From a bacterium (lineage in GTDB: Bacteria; Auribacterota; Auribacteria; Auribacterales; Auribacteraceae): a DNA stretch of 64,000 nucleotides. How positions within the stretch are numbered: the first letter of the stretch is position 1; every line of letters begins with the position of its first letter. Positions 9,011 through 18,382 of the stretch are shown here, piece after piece. Under the pieces are notes generated by a model. It ran no database searches, had not been told where the DNA came from, and saw only the letters and a program-made list of their open reading frames with translations. The stretch covers positions 49,876 through 113,875 of the forward strand of contig JAHDNF010000016.1 of the NCBI GenBank assembly GCA_018435605.1. The letters are read 5' to 3'. Position numbers and translations under genes: made by a program.

Positions 9011-10159
9011 ATGCAGATCGCTAAGCTCACCGTTTATCGTATAAAGATACCATTTCGTCAAGTATTCAGGCATGCGACAGCTACTCGGTCATATGCGGAG
9101 AATATTGTCGTGCGATGCGAAGATACCACAGGGCTTGTGGGGTGGGGAGAAACCATAGCTCGTGAATATGTTACCGGCGAAACTACAGCACAGACAATAG
9201 AACGTTATCGCGCTATACCGAAAAGTTTGTTCAACAAGCAGTTTCGTACTGCTATGGATGTCGAAACATTTCTCGATCAGGCGGGGTTTGATTCGTTCAA
9301 TGTAGCGCGGTGCGGTATTGAGATGGCTCTGCTAGACCTGATGGCTAGATTGAAAAACCAGCCTTTGTATGCCTACTGCGCGGTTGAGTTTGCCGATCAT
9401 ATAGCTATAGAACATACTGACGATATTTTTCGCTATGGCGGCGCTATCGGGTTGTCGCCTGTTGGTAAAACGATCGTAAATGCTTTGAAAATGAGGTTAT
9501 ACGGATTTAACAGCGTCAAATTGAAGCTGGAATGCGATTTTAGTGAAGATGTAAAACGAATAGCAATTGTACGCAGGATACTCGGCAGGCGTATCGATCT
9601 TAGGGTTGACGCCAACGAAGCGTGGGATACATCGTATGCTACTAAGATCACCCCGTATATGGAAAAATATGGTGTGTCCGCGGTAGAACAGCCGTTCGCG
9701 AAAACAGATGTTTCTGCGTATGAAAAGATGTTTGATGCTACATGTATCCCCGTCATTTTAGATGAATCGTTGTGTACCCTTGCCGATGCCCATGCTTTTG
9801 AAAAGTTTGCAGATAAGATTATATTTTGCATTAAGTTGCCCAAAACGGGCGGTTTTTTTTATGCGTTCCGGTTATTTTCGTTTGCCCGGCAACATTCGAT
9901 TCCAATACAATTAAGTTGTCAGGTAGGCGAGTCGGCCATATTGTCGGCAGGGGGAAGGCAGGCGGCTATGCTGTGTCCTAACCTTAGGTATCTGGAAGGG
10001 TCGTTTGACCGGTACTTGTTGCGAAGTAACATAATAGCAAATGACATCAGTTTCGGTTACGGCGGCAAAGCGGGATTACTCAACTCTCCGGGTTTGGGCA
10101 TATCTGTGGATGAGGGGTTGCTCGAACAGATTACCGAAGAGAAAATAGGGTTGGTATGA
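9011..10159 (+). CDS. Enolase-superfamily enzyme, dipeptide epimerase / N-acylamino-acid racemase-like
   Basis: This 382-residue enzyme belongs to the muconate-lactonizing subgroup of the enolase superfamily. The N-terminal capping domain starts MQIAKLTVYRIKIPF. In the barrel the residues expected for 1,1-proton transfer are in place: the K-x-K pair in NSVKLKL (about residue 169), metal ligands in RVDANEAW (Asp), AVEQPF (Glu) and VILDESLC (Asp), and the opposite-face Lys in FCIKLPKTGG. This set fits dipeptide epimerases and N-succinyl or N-acylamino acid racemases, which invert an alpha carbon. It lies in the run with the GH3 gene, whose product would be an N-acyl amino acid, so racemising that product is an attractive inference. 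Its stop overlaps the next start. Confidence 0.84.
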   Translation: MQIAKLTVYRIKIPFRQVFRHATATRSYAENIVVRCEDTTGLVGWGETIAREYVTGETTAQTIERYRAIPKSLFNKQFRTAMDVETFLDQAGFDSFNVARCGIEMALLDLMARLKNQPLYAYCAVEFADHIAIEHTDDIFRYGGAIGLSPVGKTIVNALKMRLYGFNSVKLKLECDFSEDVKRIAIVRRILGRRIDLRVDANEAWDTSYATKITPYMEKYGVSAVEQPFAKTDVSAYEKMFDATCIPVILDESLCTLADAHAFEKFADKIIFCIKLPKTGGFFYAFRLFSFARQHSIPIQLSCQVGESAILSAGGRQAAMLCPNLRYLEGSFDRYLLRSNIIANDISFGYGGKAGLLNSPGLGISVDEGLLEQITEEKIGLV

Positions 10160-10995
10160 TGAATGATTCTGTCGAGTCTGTGGTGTTATCCATACCTGCG
10201 TCGGACGGTTATCCGTTGGCGTGCAGGGTCTGGAATCAATCGGTATGCGACGCCCCTACTATTTTGTGTCTTCATGGCATACAAAGTCATTCCGGATGGT
10301 ATGAAGCGTCGTCGCGCCGTCTTGCGGAGGCTGGATACAGGGTAGTGTTTCCTGACCGCCGAGGGTCGGGTATGAATTGCGATAGTCGCGGCGATATGCT
10401 TCATTACAAAATCTTGATAGATGATATACGCTCGATATTGACTTGGTTTTCCTGTCCGATGCGTGTAGTTCTCATTGCCATATCGTGGGGAGCTAAACTT
10501 GGCGCATGGCTTGCGTTTAACGATTTTCCGTGGCTTGAACGGTGTATTTTTATAACTCCCGGCTGGTTCCCATTAGTAGATATGGGGTTTGCCGATAAAT
10601 ATCTGGTAGCTAAAAATTTGTTTTACAATCAGGGCGACGGACTGGTACCTGTACCCATACCGGGTTCGGATTATTTTACAAAATCTTCTAATTGGCAAAG
10701 ATTCATCGATAATGATACCGATACATTGCGTACATGTACCGCCCGATTTTTCTATGAATCCCGCAAACTTGACGCTACGTGGAAGTCTAAAAAGAATTTT
10801 TGCGTGAAACCGTCTTTACTGCTTCTTGCTTCAGATGACAGGATCATATCGAATAGGGTTACCGGACAGTTTTTCTCAGCCCGTTTTACGAATCCGGCAT
10901 CGTGTAATATGGAATACGCGGGTTGCGAACACACTCTTGAATTCGATCAACCGGATTTGAAGTTTGTGGACGATATACTCAACTGGCTCCGATAA
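10156..10995 (+). CDS. Alpha/beta hydrolase (monoacylglycerol lipase/thioesterase-like), soluble
   Basis: This 279-residue hydrolase has no signal peptide. The oxyanion loop LCLHGIQSHSGWYE and the fold marker FPDRRGSGMN are followed by a nucleophile elbow AISWGAKLG (I-S-W-G instead of the usual G-x-S-x-G), an acid near LASDDRI and a His in GCEHTLEFD. The ATG overlaps the epimerase stop, so it is coupled to that gene and ends the cluster. Its last 17 bases overlap the 3' end of the convergent sirtuin gene. A role as editing thioesterase or in releasing or cleaving the acyl product is possible. Confidence 0.75.
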   Translation: MMNDSVESVVLSIPASDGYPLACRVWNQSVCDAPTILCLHGIQSHSGWYEASSRRLAEAGYRVVFPDRRGSGMNCDSRGDMLHYKILIDDIRSILTWFSCPMRVVLIAISWGAKLGAWLAFNDFPWLERCIFITPGWFPLVDMGFADKYLVAKNLFYNQGDGLVPVPIPGSDYFTKSSNWQRFIDNDTDTLRTCTARFFYESRKLDATWKSKKNFCVKPSLLLLASDDRIISNRVTGQFFSARFTNPASCNMEYAGCEHTLEFDQPDLKFVDDILNWLR

Positions 10996-11749
10996 TATTG
11001 CGTTTTTTAAGTATATCAATAAGTTCTTCTCCGAACGATTGCAGATCCATATTAAGCGTAATATCCGCACGTGAATCGTATGGAGTGCGGTCCCTGTTGA
11101 CGATAATCAATTTTGCGCCGTTTCTTTTTATCATATCCGGAATGGAAGCGGCGGGATACACTACAAGCGACGAACCTAACACAATACAGCAATCGGATTT
11201 TTCGGTTTCGTTAAATGCCGCTTGAAGAACATTCTCATGTAGTAATTCGCCGAAGAAGATTATATCCGGCTTGACAATATTTTGACATTTGTCGCAACGG
11301 GCAATGGTGTCGCGGTTTATTTTGGTTCGCATTTCATCGAACGAGTAACAGCTTTCGCATCGTACGCAATAGTTTTTTAAAGGGCTTCCGTGCAGTTCCA
11401 GCACTCCTTGGCTACCGGCTTTCTGATGAAGCGTGTCGATGTTTTGGGTAATAACCCGCCTGATCAATCCTTTTGACTGCAACAACGACAAGAGATTATG
11501 AATAATGCTTGGTTTCGCGTCCGCCAATGTATAGATGAATTCTTTTGCAAAACTGAAAAAGTCTTCCGGCTGTGAATAAAAATGATCGATGCGGAAAATT
11601 GTTTCGGCTGAAAATCGGCTCCACAGACCGGTTGCCGGGCTTCTGAAATCGGGGATGCCGCTTAGGGTGCTTATGCCTGCGCCGGTCAAAGCAACGGCAT
11701 GTTTGGAGTTACATATCAAATCAGCTACTTTATTGACATCGTAGTGCAT
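10979..11749 (-). CDS. cobB: Sir2-family NAD-dependent protein deacylase (sirtuin)
   Basis: This 256-residue sirtuin removes acyl groups from protein lysines at the cost of NAD. The signature motifs are complete: GAGISTLSGIPDFRS (NAD loop), TQNIDTLHQKAG, the catalytic His in ELHGS, and a four-Cys zinc site (CVRCESC and CDKCQN). FFGELLHENV and GSSLVVYPAAS close the NAD pocket. It is the last gene of a minus-strand set after the methyltransferase at 11.8-12.7 kb (20-base gap) and converges on the hydrolase gene with a 17-base overlap. Whether it deacetylates acyl-CoA synthetases, as CobB does, cannot be told from sequence. Confidence 0.92.
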   Translation of the reverse strand: MHYDVNKVADLICNSKHAVALTGAGISTLSGIPDFRSPATGLWSRFSAETIFRIDHFYSQPEDFFSFAKEFIYTLADAKPSIIHNLLSLLQSKGLIRRVITQNIDTLHQKAGSQGVLELHGSPLKNYCVRCESCYSFDEMRTKINRDTIARCDKCQNIVKPDIIFFGELLHENVLQAAFNETEKSDCCIVLGSSLVVYPAASIPDMIKRNGAKLIIVNRDRTPYDSRADITLNMDLQSFGEELIDILKKRNIIGAS

Positions 11750-11769
11750 ATAGTAAAAGATACTCCCTT

Positions 11770-12729
11770 TTATCTGCTAAAACCATTCGGTTTATCGGCG
11801 GCTTTTTTTTCGAAGACCGCGGCGAAAGTTAAGTAACACGAAGTAGAAATATCTTTCGGGTTTGTTATATGATAAATGGTCAGTGACATGCCGGATAAAT
11901 AGGCTTTGATGCGTGTAACAAGATGAGCTACGTCGTAAAATCGGGAATGCCGCTGTAAAAAGCCTTTATTGCAACTTATGAGCGCGTCGGATTCGAAAGG
12001 TACCCCTCTGTCTGGAATTATTACAGGATTGGATCGAATGACATATTGTGTAAATAAATACAGCGGCAATATGCACATTTTCCCGCCATGAGCAAGAACC
12101 CGTGCGGCTTCTTTTATGAATCTGCTGTCGGAATCATTCTCGAAATGTTCGAAAGAACAGTGCATGGCCATTTTGTTGCAAAAACCGTCTGCAAGGGGCA
12201 TACAAGTGGCGTCGCTACCGATAATGTTGTCTCTCACTCCTTGCGGAAAAGTGAGGTCTTGCCGGTATGTCGTGCACCCGAAAAGGCGGTGATAAATCTC
12301 AACTGTCGGGGAACAAGCGTTGGCTATATCTATATATATATCCGACGGTTTGAGATCAAGTAATCGCGCGGCTACAAAATGTTCCAGAGATTTTTCCGCG
12401 AATATGGCCGAACGTGAGCCGTTGAGATAAAGAATATAGTCTTGGTATCTAGCTTTTTTGAGGTATTCGCGGTATTCATCTGGCGATATTTCAAAGTTCT
12501 TTATAGAAAAACCGTGTTGTTCCAATTGCTTTATAATGACTGCGCTATTCTCATAGCTGTCGATGAGCATGGTTTTTGTTTTCGGATCGCGGATACGTTC
12601 GAAATATCTGTCCCAGCAGAATCGTTGTTTTACGCGGAGCACGTTTCGAAACCACTTTATTTTTAGGTAGGTCCACAATATTGACGGATGTTTGAGGAAT
12701 AAAATAAAATGATTGTTGATGAATCGCAT
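11770..12729 (-). CDS. SAM-dependent methyltransferase (Methyltransf_11-like)
   Basis: This is a 319-residue protein with a methyltransferase core in its second half. Strand 1 is degenerate (DIYIDIANACSPTVEIYHR where a glycine-rich motif I is expected). It is followed by GSDATCMPLADGFCNKMAMH, the typical A-x-x-L-P-F-x-D region, then SFEHFENDSDSRFIKEAARV and AHGGKMCILPLY. The N-terminal 110 residues are basic and helical, with RFCWDRYFERIRDP. A GGAG lies 8 bases before the ATG. It is followed closely by the sirtuin and preceded by a GT-C glycosyltransferase, so a role in surface glycan or lipid modification is possible. Function call is general only. Confidence 0.7.
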   Translation of the reverse strand: MRFINNHFILFLKHPSILWTYLKIKWFRNVLRVKQRFCWDRYFERIRDPKTKTMLIDSYENSAVIIKQLEQHGFSIKNFEISPDEYREYLKKARYQDYILYLNGSRSAIFAEKSLEHFVAARLLDLKPSDIYIDIANACSPTVEIYHRLFGCTTYRQDLTFPQGVRDNIIGSDATCMPLADGFCNKMAMHCSFEHFENDSDSRFIKEAARVLAHGGKMCILPLYLFTQYVIRSNPVIIPDRGVPFESDALISCNKGFLQRHSRFYDVAHLVTRIKAYLSGMSLTIYHITNPKDISTSCYLTFAAVFEKKAADKPNGFSR

Positions 12730-12878
12730 TTATACAGCTCCTGTTAATGTAGTTTGAATATATAGAATATCCGAGAGTAAACGGCAAACTCAAAAGCATG
12801 TATCATTATATTTGCTCATTTTGTAATAAAAAAAGAATATTAGCAACGCTCAAATCAGTTTTATTATTTAAAAGCGAG

Positions 12879-14168
12879 TTATTTTGTGTTCGAACTGTCT
12901 GATAAACGGCTTTCAAGAAACGTAACACAACACATTATCATAACCGGAGCAAGAACAGAACTGTATCGTGCGTTGCAAACAATAGGCAGGTGAAGCATAT
13001 AGTAAATTAAAGGCAATATAAAAAAGAGTCCTTTTATAGTAAAAAACTTCTTTTTTACTATAATCAAAGCAAAAGAAATAAGAAAGAAGATGAGAATAGG
13101 AAGTTGAATGACCGAAATAATCATTGTTTTCTTTAAGTTTTCACCTAATATCCAGAACATCCATGAGTTTAAAATAATTTTTTTAATAAGAAAAAACGGT
13201 TCTTTAGCATAACGTGAAAAACTTTGAGCAATCATTTCTTTATCCGCTTTATACTCTTTTTCCCACAAAGAAATTTTTTCAGGGAACTTTTTATAAATCT
13301 CCGATCGCCTTTGGAGGCTAATATCCCATAAGTAAGCAAAAGATAATCGTTTATCCATAGAAGAACTGTTGATAAATCCTTCGGTTACACCGTCGCCTAT
13401 TTGGAGGTTGATTCCCGCGAGTAAATGAACAGGGATGATTTTGCCGCTGATAGCATAATTTCTTGCTGTCCAAGGTAATATAATAATGAATGATGCAAAA
13501 ATTAAGATCATAGATTGCCGGATAGGAATCTTCCGGTTGTCAATTTTGATACAAAGCATAAATAACGGTATTATGATCGTAAAAAACAAAAAAGTTTGTT
13601 TTGTAAGAGCTAAAATGCCCCCCATTACACCTACTATTAAAGCTGTTTTGTAAGATGGTTTTTTAAAAAAGAGCGATAACGCCCAGTAATGCAGTATTAG
13701 AAGAAAAGCCGCAAACAACTCGACCCAAATACGGCTGGTGTACCATATAAGAAAAGGATGCAATGTGCATAATACAGAAGCTATAAAAGCGACATTTCTA
13801 TTCCATATTGTCTTGGCAGTGAAAAACATAGTTAAAATTATCAAAGCGAATAAGATACATTGAGCAAATTGTATGGAATACGGCCACAATCCGTTGCTTA
13901 TAGCGAGGCAGAAGGCAATGAATATCGGATAAACAGGACCACGAACAAGCGTTGGTTCGGTATCCGGATGAAACGCGAGCGTTCCTGTCTTAAGAAGTCC
14001 ATACCCGAGGTTGCCGTGCAAATCGGGGTCTAGAACAGCATTGTATTGTTTCGATATTGACGGATACACTATAAACGTAAAACATAGCGCAATTATAAGA
14101 CCGATTGTAGCAAGGATGAAAATAGAATACTTTTTGCTTGTAATATTGTTTAATAAACGAATAATCAT
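12879..14168 (-). CDS. GT-C fold membrane glycosyltransferase (GT39/ArnT-like)
   Basis: This is a 429-residue integral membrane protein with roughly ten hydrophobic segments. After the first one the periplasmic loop reads AVLDPDLHGNLGYGLLKTG, with the acidic pair typical of GT-C transferases that use polyprenyl-phosphate sugars. GPVYPIFIAFCLAI and the WTARNY motif further down are also usual in this family. It probably moves a sugar from a lipid carrier onto a protein or envelope lipid on the outer face of the inner membrane. The gene is clearly richer in A and T than its neighbours, a hint of separate origin. The RBS is AAGGAAA. Acceptor and donor unknown. Confidence 0.78.
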   Translation of the reverse strand: MIIRLLNNITSKKYSIFILATIGLIIALCFTFIVYPSISKQYNAVLDPDLHGNLGYGLLKTGTLAFHPDTEPTLVRGPVYPIFIAFCLAISNGLWPYSIQFAQCILFALIILTMFFTAKTIWNRNVAFIASVLCTLHPFLIWYTSRIWVELFAAFLLILHYWALSLFFKKPSYKTALIVGVMGGILALTKQTFLFFTIIIPLFMLCIKIDNRKIPIRQSMILIFASFIIILPWTARNYAISGKIIPVHLLAGINLQIGDGVTEGFINSSSMDKRLSFAYLWDISLQRRSEIYKKFPEKISLWEKEYKADKEMIAQSFSRYAKEPFFLIKKIILNSWMFWILGENLKKTMIISVIQLPILIFFLISFALIIVKKKFFTIKGLFFILPLIYYMLHLPIVCNARYSSVLAPVMIMCCVTFLESRLSDSSNTK

Positions 14169-14375
14169 GTGGTTGTTTCCTTAGGCTAATTCAAATTATA
14201 ATTAGATTGATCATACTACAGAAAATGTTAAGAGTGAATTATTACGATTTTAAGATTTTAATCCAAAACAATCATAATTTCTATTTTTTATAAGTCAATA
14301 TTTTTGTAACGAACAGGATATCCGTTTTAGGAGTTGCTAGTTATTTAAAACAGTATCCGAAATAATCTGATAAAA

Positions 14376-16208
14376 TTATTCTACTGTCACGCTTTTTGCC
14401 AAATTGCGAGGTTGATCGACGTTGCATCCTTTTAGAATTGCTATATAGTATGCAAGTAGCTGTAAAGGAATAACCGATAAAATTGGCACGAGAAACGGAA
14501 GGGTATCGGGTATATAAATTACCTTATCCGCCTTTTGCGAAATTTTTTCGTCGCCCTCTGTGGCAATAGCGATGACATAGCCTTTGCGCGCTTTGACTTC
14601 TTCTATATTGCTGATAACTTTATCGTAAATTGCGTCCTGTGTGGCTATGAAAACGACAGGCATACTTTCATTAATCAATGCAATAGGGCCGTGTTTCATT
14701 TCCGCGGCAGGGTATCCTTCAGCATGGATATAAGAAATTTCCTTCAGCTTTAGAGCGCCTTCAAGTGCGGCAGGGAAATTGTACCCGCGACCGAGATAGA
14801 GAAAGTTTTGAGCGTAGGTGAACCTTTCTGCGATTTCCTTAATAATTTTATCTGCTTTGAAAATCTGTTCTATTTGAAACGGAAGATTGCGTAGCGCGGT
14901 TATAATTCTTTCGCCTTGCACCGGCGACATATTGTGCATACGCCCCAGCATAAGCGCGGCTAAGCTCAATACGGTCAATTGAGATGTAAATGCTTTGGTA
15001 GAGGCGACGCCTATTTCCGGTCCTGCGTGCAGATATACTCCTGCATCGGATTCCCTTGCGATTGTACTTCCCACAACATTGCATATTGCGAGAGTTAGAG
15101 CCCCTTTTCGTTTTGCTTCGCGAAGAGCCGCCAGAGTATCGGCAGTTTCGCCGGACTGGGTTATGAGAAGGACAGTGTCATCTTCGTATATGATCGGATT
15201 GCGGTATCGGAATTCCGAAGCGTATTCTACTTCGGTCGGTATTTGCGCAAGGTCTTCGAACAGGTATTCGCCGATCAAGGCTGAGTGCCATGACGTCCCG
15301 CAGGCGGATATGATGATTCGCTTTGTTTTGCGAAGGCGGTCTTTTACTTTTTGCAGTCCTCCAAGATGAGCCGTGCATTCTTCGTCGTCGAATCTTCCTC
15401 GCATGGCGTTGTGGATTGATTCCGGCTGTTCGAAAATTTCTTTAAGCATGAAATGGGGGTATCCGGCTTTTTCGATTTTTCCCAGGTCCCAGTCGATATT
15501 GTCTACTGATTTATGGACGTGAATATCCTGAATGGTTTTTATTATATAGTCTTGACTGTTTAGGGTAATGAGTTCGTGGTCATTGAGATAAATAATTTGA
15601 CGGGTATGCTCGACTACCGCGGAAGCATCAGATGCTACGATAAATTCATCGTCGCCGAGTCCTACTATCAACGGACTGCCGTTTCTGGCCGCTACCATTT
15701 TATTCGGGTATTTTACACAGATAACCGCCATTCCGTAGGTGCCTTCGATCTGTTCCATAGTTCGGCGTACAGCTTCTTCAAGGCCACATCCTTCATCGAT
15801 GAACATTGCGATAAGATGAGCCAGCACTTCGCTGTCGGTTGCGCTTTTGAATACGCATCCTTTTTTCTGCAAATCTTTTTTTAGTTCGGCATAATTTTCA
15901 ATAATTCCGTTATGGACTACAGCTACCTGATTTTTTGAATCTGTGTGCGGGTGGGCGTTTACTTCATTCGGCTCGCCGTGGGTAGCCCATCGGGTGTGAG
16001 CGATACCGATATTGGAATCGAAATCGGCGTTTTGCAGTTTGCTCTCTAGATTGGAAATTTTACCTACTGCTTTACAGCAAATTATGTGTCCATCGTTTAG
16101 CATAGCAATGCCGGATGAATCGTATCCTCTGTATTCGAGCCGTTTCAATCCTTCCATGAGTAAGCATTTGGAATTTTTTTTACCGATATACCCGACAATA
16201 CCGCACAT
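14376..16208 (-). CDS. glmS: Glutamine-fructose-6-phosphate aminotransferase (isomerizing)
   Basis: GlmS makes glucosamine-6-phosphate from fructose-6-phosphate and glutamine, the entry to peptidoglycan and LPS amino sugars. The 610-residue length is standard. The start is set at ATG 16208 because the next codon is the catalytic Cys (MCGIVGYIG), and GGAGGA lies upstream; an in-frame ATG five codons earlier would bury that Cys. Domains: class II glutamine amidotransferase (about 2-220, with TRWATHG), then two SIS domains (SACGTSWHSALIGEY, ITQSGETADT, VASTKAFTSQ) and the C-terminal PRNLAKSVTVE tail. No glmS ribozyme core was recognised in the 158 bases upstream. Identification is secure. Confidence 0.97.
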   Translation of the reverse strand: MCGIVGYIGKKNSKCLLMEGLKRLEYRGYDSSGIAMLNDGHIICCKAVGKISNLESKLQNADFDSNIGIAHTRWATHGEPNEVNAHPHTDSKNQVAVVHNGIIENYAELKKDLQKKGCVFKSATDSEVLAHLIAMFIDEGCGLEEAVRRTMEQIEGTYGMAVICVKYPNKMVAARNGSPLIVGLGDDEFIVASDASAVVEHTRQIIYLNDHELITLNSQDYIIKTIQDIHVHKSVDNIDWDLGKIEKAGYPHFMLKEIFEQPESIHNAMRGRFDDEECTAHLGGLQKVKDRLRKTKRIIISACGTSWHSALIGEYLFEDLAQIPTEVEYASEFRYRNPIIYEDDTVLLITQSGETADTLAALREAKRKGALTLAICNVVGSTIARESDAGVYLHAGPEIGVASTKAFTSQLTVLSLAALMLGRMHNMSPVQGERIITALRNLPFQIEQIFKADKIIKEIAERFTYAQNFLYLGRGYNFPAALEGALKLKEISYIHAEGYPAAEMKHGPIALINESMPVVFIATQDAIYDKVISNIEEVKARKGYVIAIATEGDEKISQKADKVIYIPDTLPFLVPILSVIPLQLLAYYIAILKGCNVDQPRNLAKSVTVE

Positions 16209-16366
16209 TAGCTGATCCTCCAATTGGCAGTAGCTGTTATCTTATGACTATATTATGTGATACATTCAAAGGGTCGATGGATCTTTTATATTATTCGGCT
16301 TTTTTAAAGATTGACTTTATTTGCTACAGAGATTTTTTAGTTTATTCATAAATGTGAGTAATAGAT

Positions 16367-18382
16367 TTAAGCAAGGTTTGCCGAATCATGTGAGATTTCA
16401 ATTTTATAGATGGGAAGCGGCCTAAGGCGTCCTCTTACTTTTACCGGCGGGTGAGGGTCGGCATGGATACGTCCTTGCATTTCGGAAAATGTTGTTTCGC
16501 CCATGAAAATTGTGTTTTTCGGAGCTAGGTCTACCAGTCGCGCCGCGATATTGACTGTGTCGCCTATCACCGTATATTCGGTTCGCTGAAACGATTTTTC
16601 CAGCAGACCGACGTTTCCGACTACAACGTCGCCTGTATTGATTCCAATTCCGACCTCAAGTTTGATTTGACTGTCGAGCAGGCGTTGTTCATTGAAAATA
16701 TGAATGTCCTGCTGTATTTCTATGGCTGTCAATACCGCTTCATAAGCATGGTTGGGTTCTGGAGCAGGATCGCCCCAGAACGCCATAATGCAATCGCCGA
16801 TAAATTTGTCGATTGTGCCGTGGTGCTTGAAAATAATTTTGATGAACCGCGAGAAATACAGGTTGAGCAAATTAATAACTTCTTCCGGAGGAAGTTGTTC
16901 TGCTAGTTCCGTAAATCCTCTTATATCGCAAAAGAGAACTGTTACTTCTTTTCGGGTTCCGCCCAGCCGCATGGCGTCCGGATTTTTGAGAATGGCTTCG
17001 ACGACATCGCTTGTGACGTAGCGTTTGAAAATAGATTCTACTTCCTTCTTTTTTTTCTTTTCGTCACGCATATGATACAATGCGGTAGCGATAAATGAAA
17101 AAATTGTAACCGCGTATAAGTAGGTTGTCTGTATCCATACGGAATAACGCATGAATATCCAAGAGACACAAATAGTCACTAAGACACACAGCGTAAGACC
17201 CATTCCTACAGCCTGAACCGGCGTTATCATCATGAAGAGCAACGTTGCGATTCCTGCGATGAAAAAAATCAACAGTATCTCATGCCATGCCCGCAAATTA
17301 ATGAAATGAGAGCCGTTTGCGATGTTGTCTAGCACGTTTGCATGAATTCCCAGCAGAGGGTAGCGGTTGTCTACCGGAACCGGTTTTTGATCGAGCAACC
17401 CTGCTGTAGTGAAACCTACAATACAGAAACTATCCTTAAAAACCTCCAGCGCATTACGAAGTTGTGTGCCTTCGGGTGTATATATGGTAATTTCGGGCGT
17501 TTGATTTTGAGAGTAGGCTTCGAAAGCGGTCAGTACATCTATATAAGAACAGCTCGGCAGTGATTTTTCAAATGTACCCAGCCAATTGATAGAAAACTGT
17601 GCGTTGGAATCGATAGGTACTCTATAGACCTTGCCGTCGTTGTCGATCAGGTGCATGAATCCGCGTTTAGGGAATTCTATTGAATTAATATTGAATTCTT
17701 CCAAAAATACCTTTAGCCCCATTTGGGGAAAATAGTTGCCGTTTCGTTCCAGCCACAAAGGCACACGGCGTATTTTGCCGTCTTTGTCTTCAATTACCGA
17801 AATGTGCCCAACGCCTTTCGTGCTTTCATAAAGAGATGGTACTATAGGCAGTTCGATACCTTTAAAAAGAGTCAGCCAAGATGGAAGTTCAGGCAAATTG
17901 CAGGCGAAACGGTCGAGTGGGTAAGCGGTTTCGGGAGGAGGGTATGGAACAATATCGAAATTAATGGGCAGGTATGCATTTCCGGACAGCATGAGAGCTT
18001 GGGCGAAAAAAAAATCTTCGAGTGCTGATGTTGAGTCTGATTCGAGAGCGAAAAAGATATCGAAAGCGATGCATTTCGCTCCGAAGGTCGAGAGGTCGGT
18101 GGTGAGTCTTGCGTGTATATCTCGAGACCACGGCCACTGACCGAGTCCGAATAGACTTTTTTTATCAATCTCCACAATTACAATAGGCAGTGTTGATTGT
18201 CTGGCAGGACGGAGTTTAAATGCTCTGTCAAGTAGCATCCATTCTACATAATCGAATGCGTTAAAACAATATAGCGTCAGTACCAGCAAGCCGGTACTGA
18301 CAGCTATAAATGTTATATAAAACCATGATTTACGAGTTTTTCCGGAATATATTTTCACTCGTTTCGAACGGTTATTGGCCAA
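16367..18382 (-). CDS. CHASE2-domain adenylate/guanylate cyclase
   Basis: This is a 671-residue membrane sensor that should make cAMP or cGMP. An N-terminal transmembrane helix (about 17-40) is followed by an extracytoplasmic CHASE2 domain (about 45-350; DRAFKLRP, VIVEIDKKSL, QWPWSRDIHA, AFDIFFA). Three hydrophobic segments (about 370-440) then lead to a class III cyclase domain (about 470-650). Metal-binding Asp residues are seen in LFCDIRGFTEL and FIGDCIMAFWGDP, and the transition-state Arg region in VNIAARL. Its start overlaps the 3' end of the upstream FecR gene by 11 bases. FecR-CHASE2-cyclase pairs are a recurring arrangement in bacteria. The ligand is unknown. Confidence 0.92.
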   Translation of the reverse strand: MANNRSKRVKIYSGKTRKSWFYITFIAVSTGLLVLTLYCFNAFDYVEWMLLDRAFKLRPARQSTLPIVIVEIDKKSLFGLGQWPWSRDIHARLTTDLSTFGAKCIAFDIFFALESDSTSALEDFFFAQALMLSGNAYLPINFDIVPYPPPETAYPLDRFACNLPELPSWLTLFKGIELPIVPSLYESTKGVGHISVIEDKDGKIRRVPLWLERNGNYFPQMGLKVFLEEFNINSIEFPKRGFMHLIDNDGKVYRVPIDSNAQFSINWLGTFEKSLPSCSYIDVLTAFEAYSQNQTPEITIYTPEGTQLRNALEVFKDSFCIVGFTTAGLLDQKPVPVDNRYPLLGIHANVLDNIANGSHFINLRAWHEILLIFFIAGIATLLFMMITPVQAVGMGLTLCVLVTICVSWIFMRYSVWIQTTYLYAVTIFSFIATALYHMRDEKKKKKEVESIFKRYVTSDVVEAILKNPDAMRLGGTRKEVTVLFCDIRGFTELAEQLPPEEVINLLNLYFSRFIKIIFKHHGTIDKFIGDCIMAFWGDPAPEPNHAYEAVLTAIEIQQDIHIFNEQRLLDSQIKLEVGIGINTGDVVVGNVGLLEKSFQRTEYTVIGDTVNIAARLVDLAPKNTIFMGETTFSEMQGRIHADPHPPVKVRGRLRPLPIYKIEISHDSANLA

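Noticed and set aside
16209..16366. glmS ribozyme/riboswitch upstream of glmS
   Set aside because: The gap is only 158 bases, AT-rich, and lacks the conserved ribozyme core; only a normal RBS is visible.
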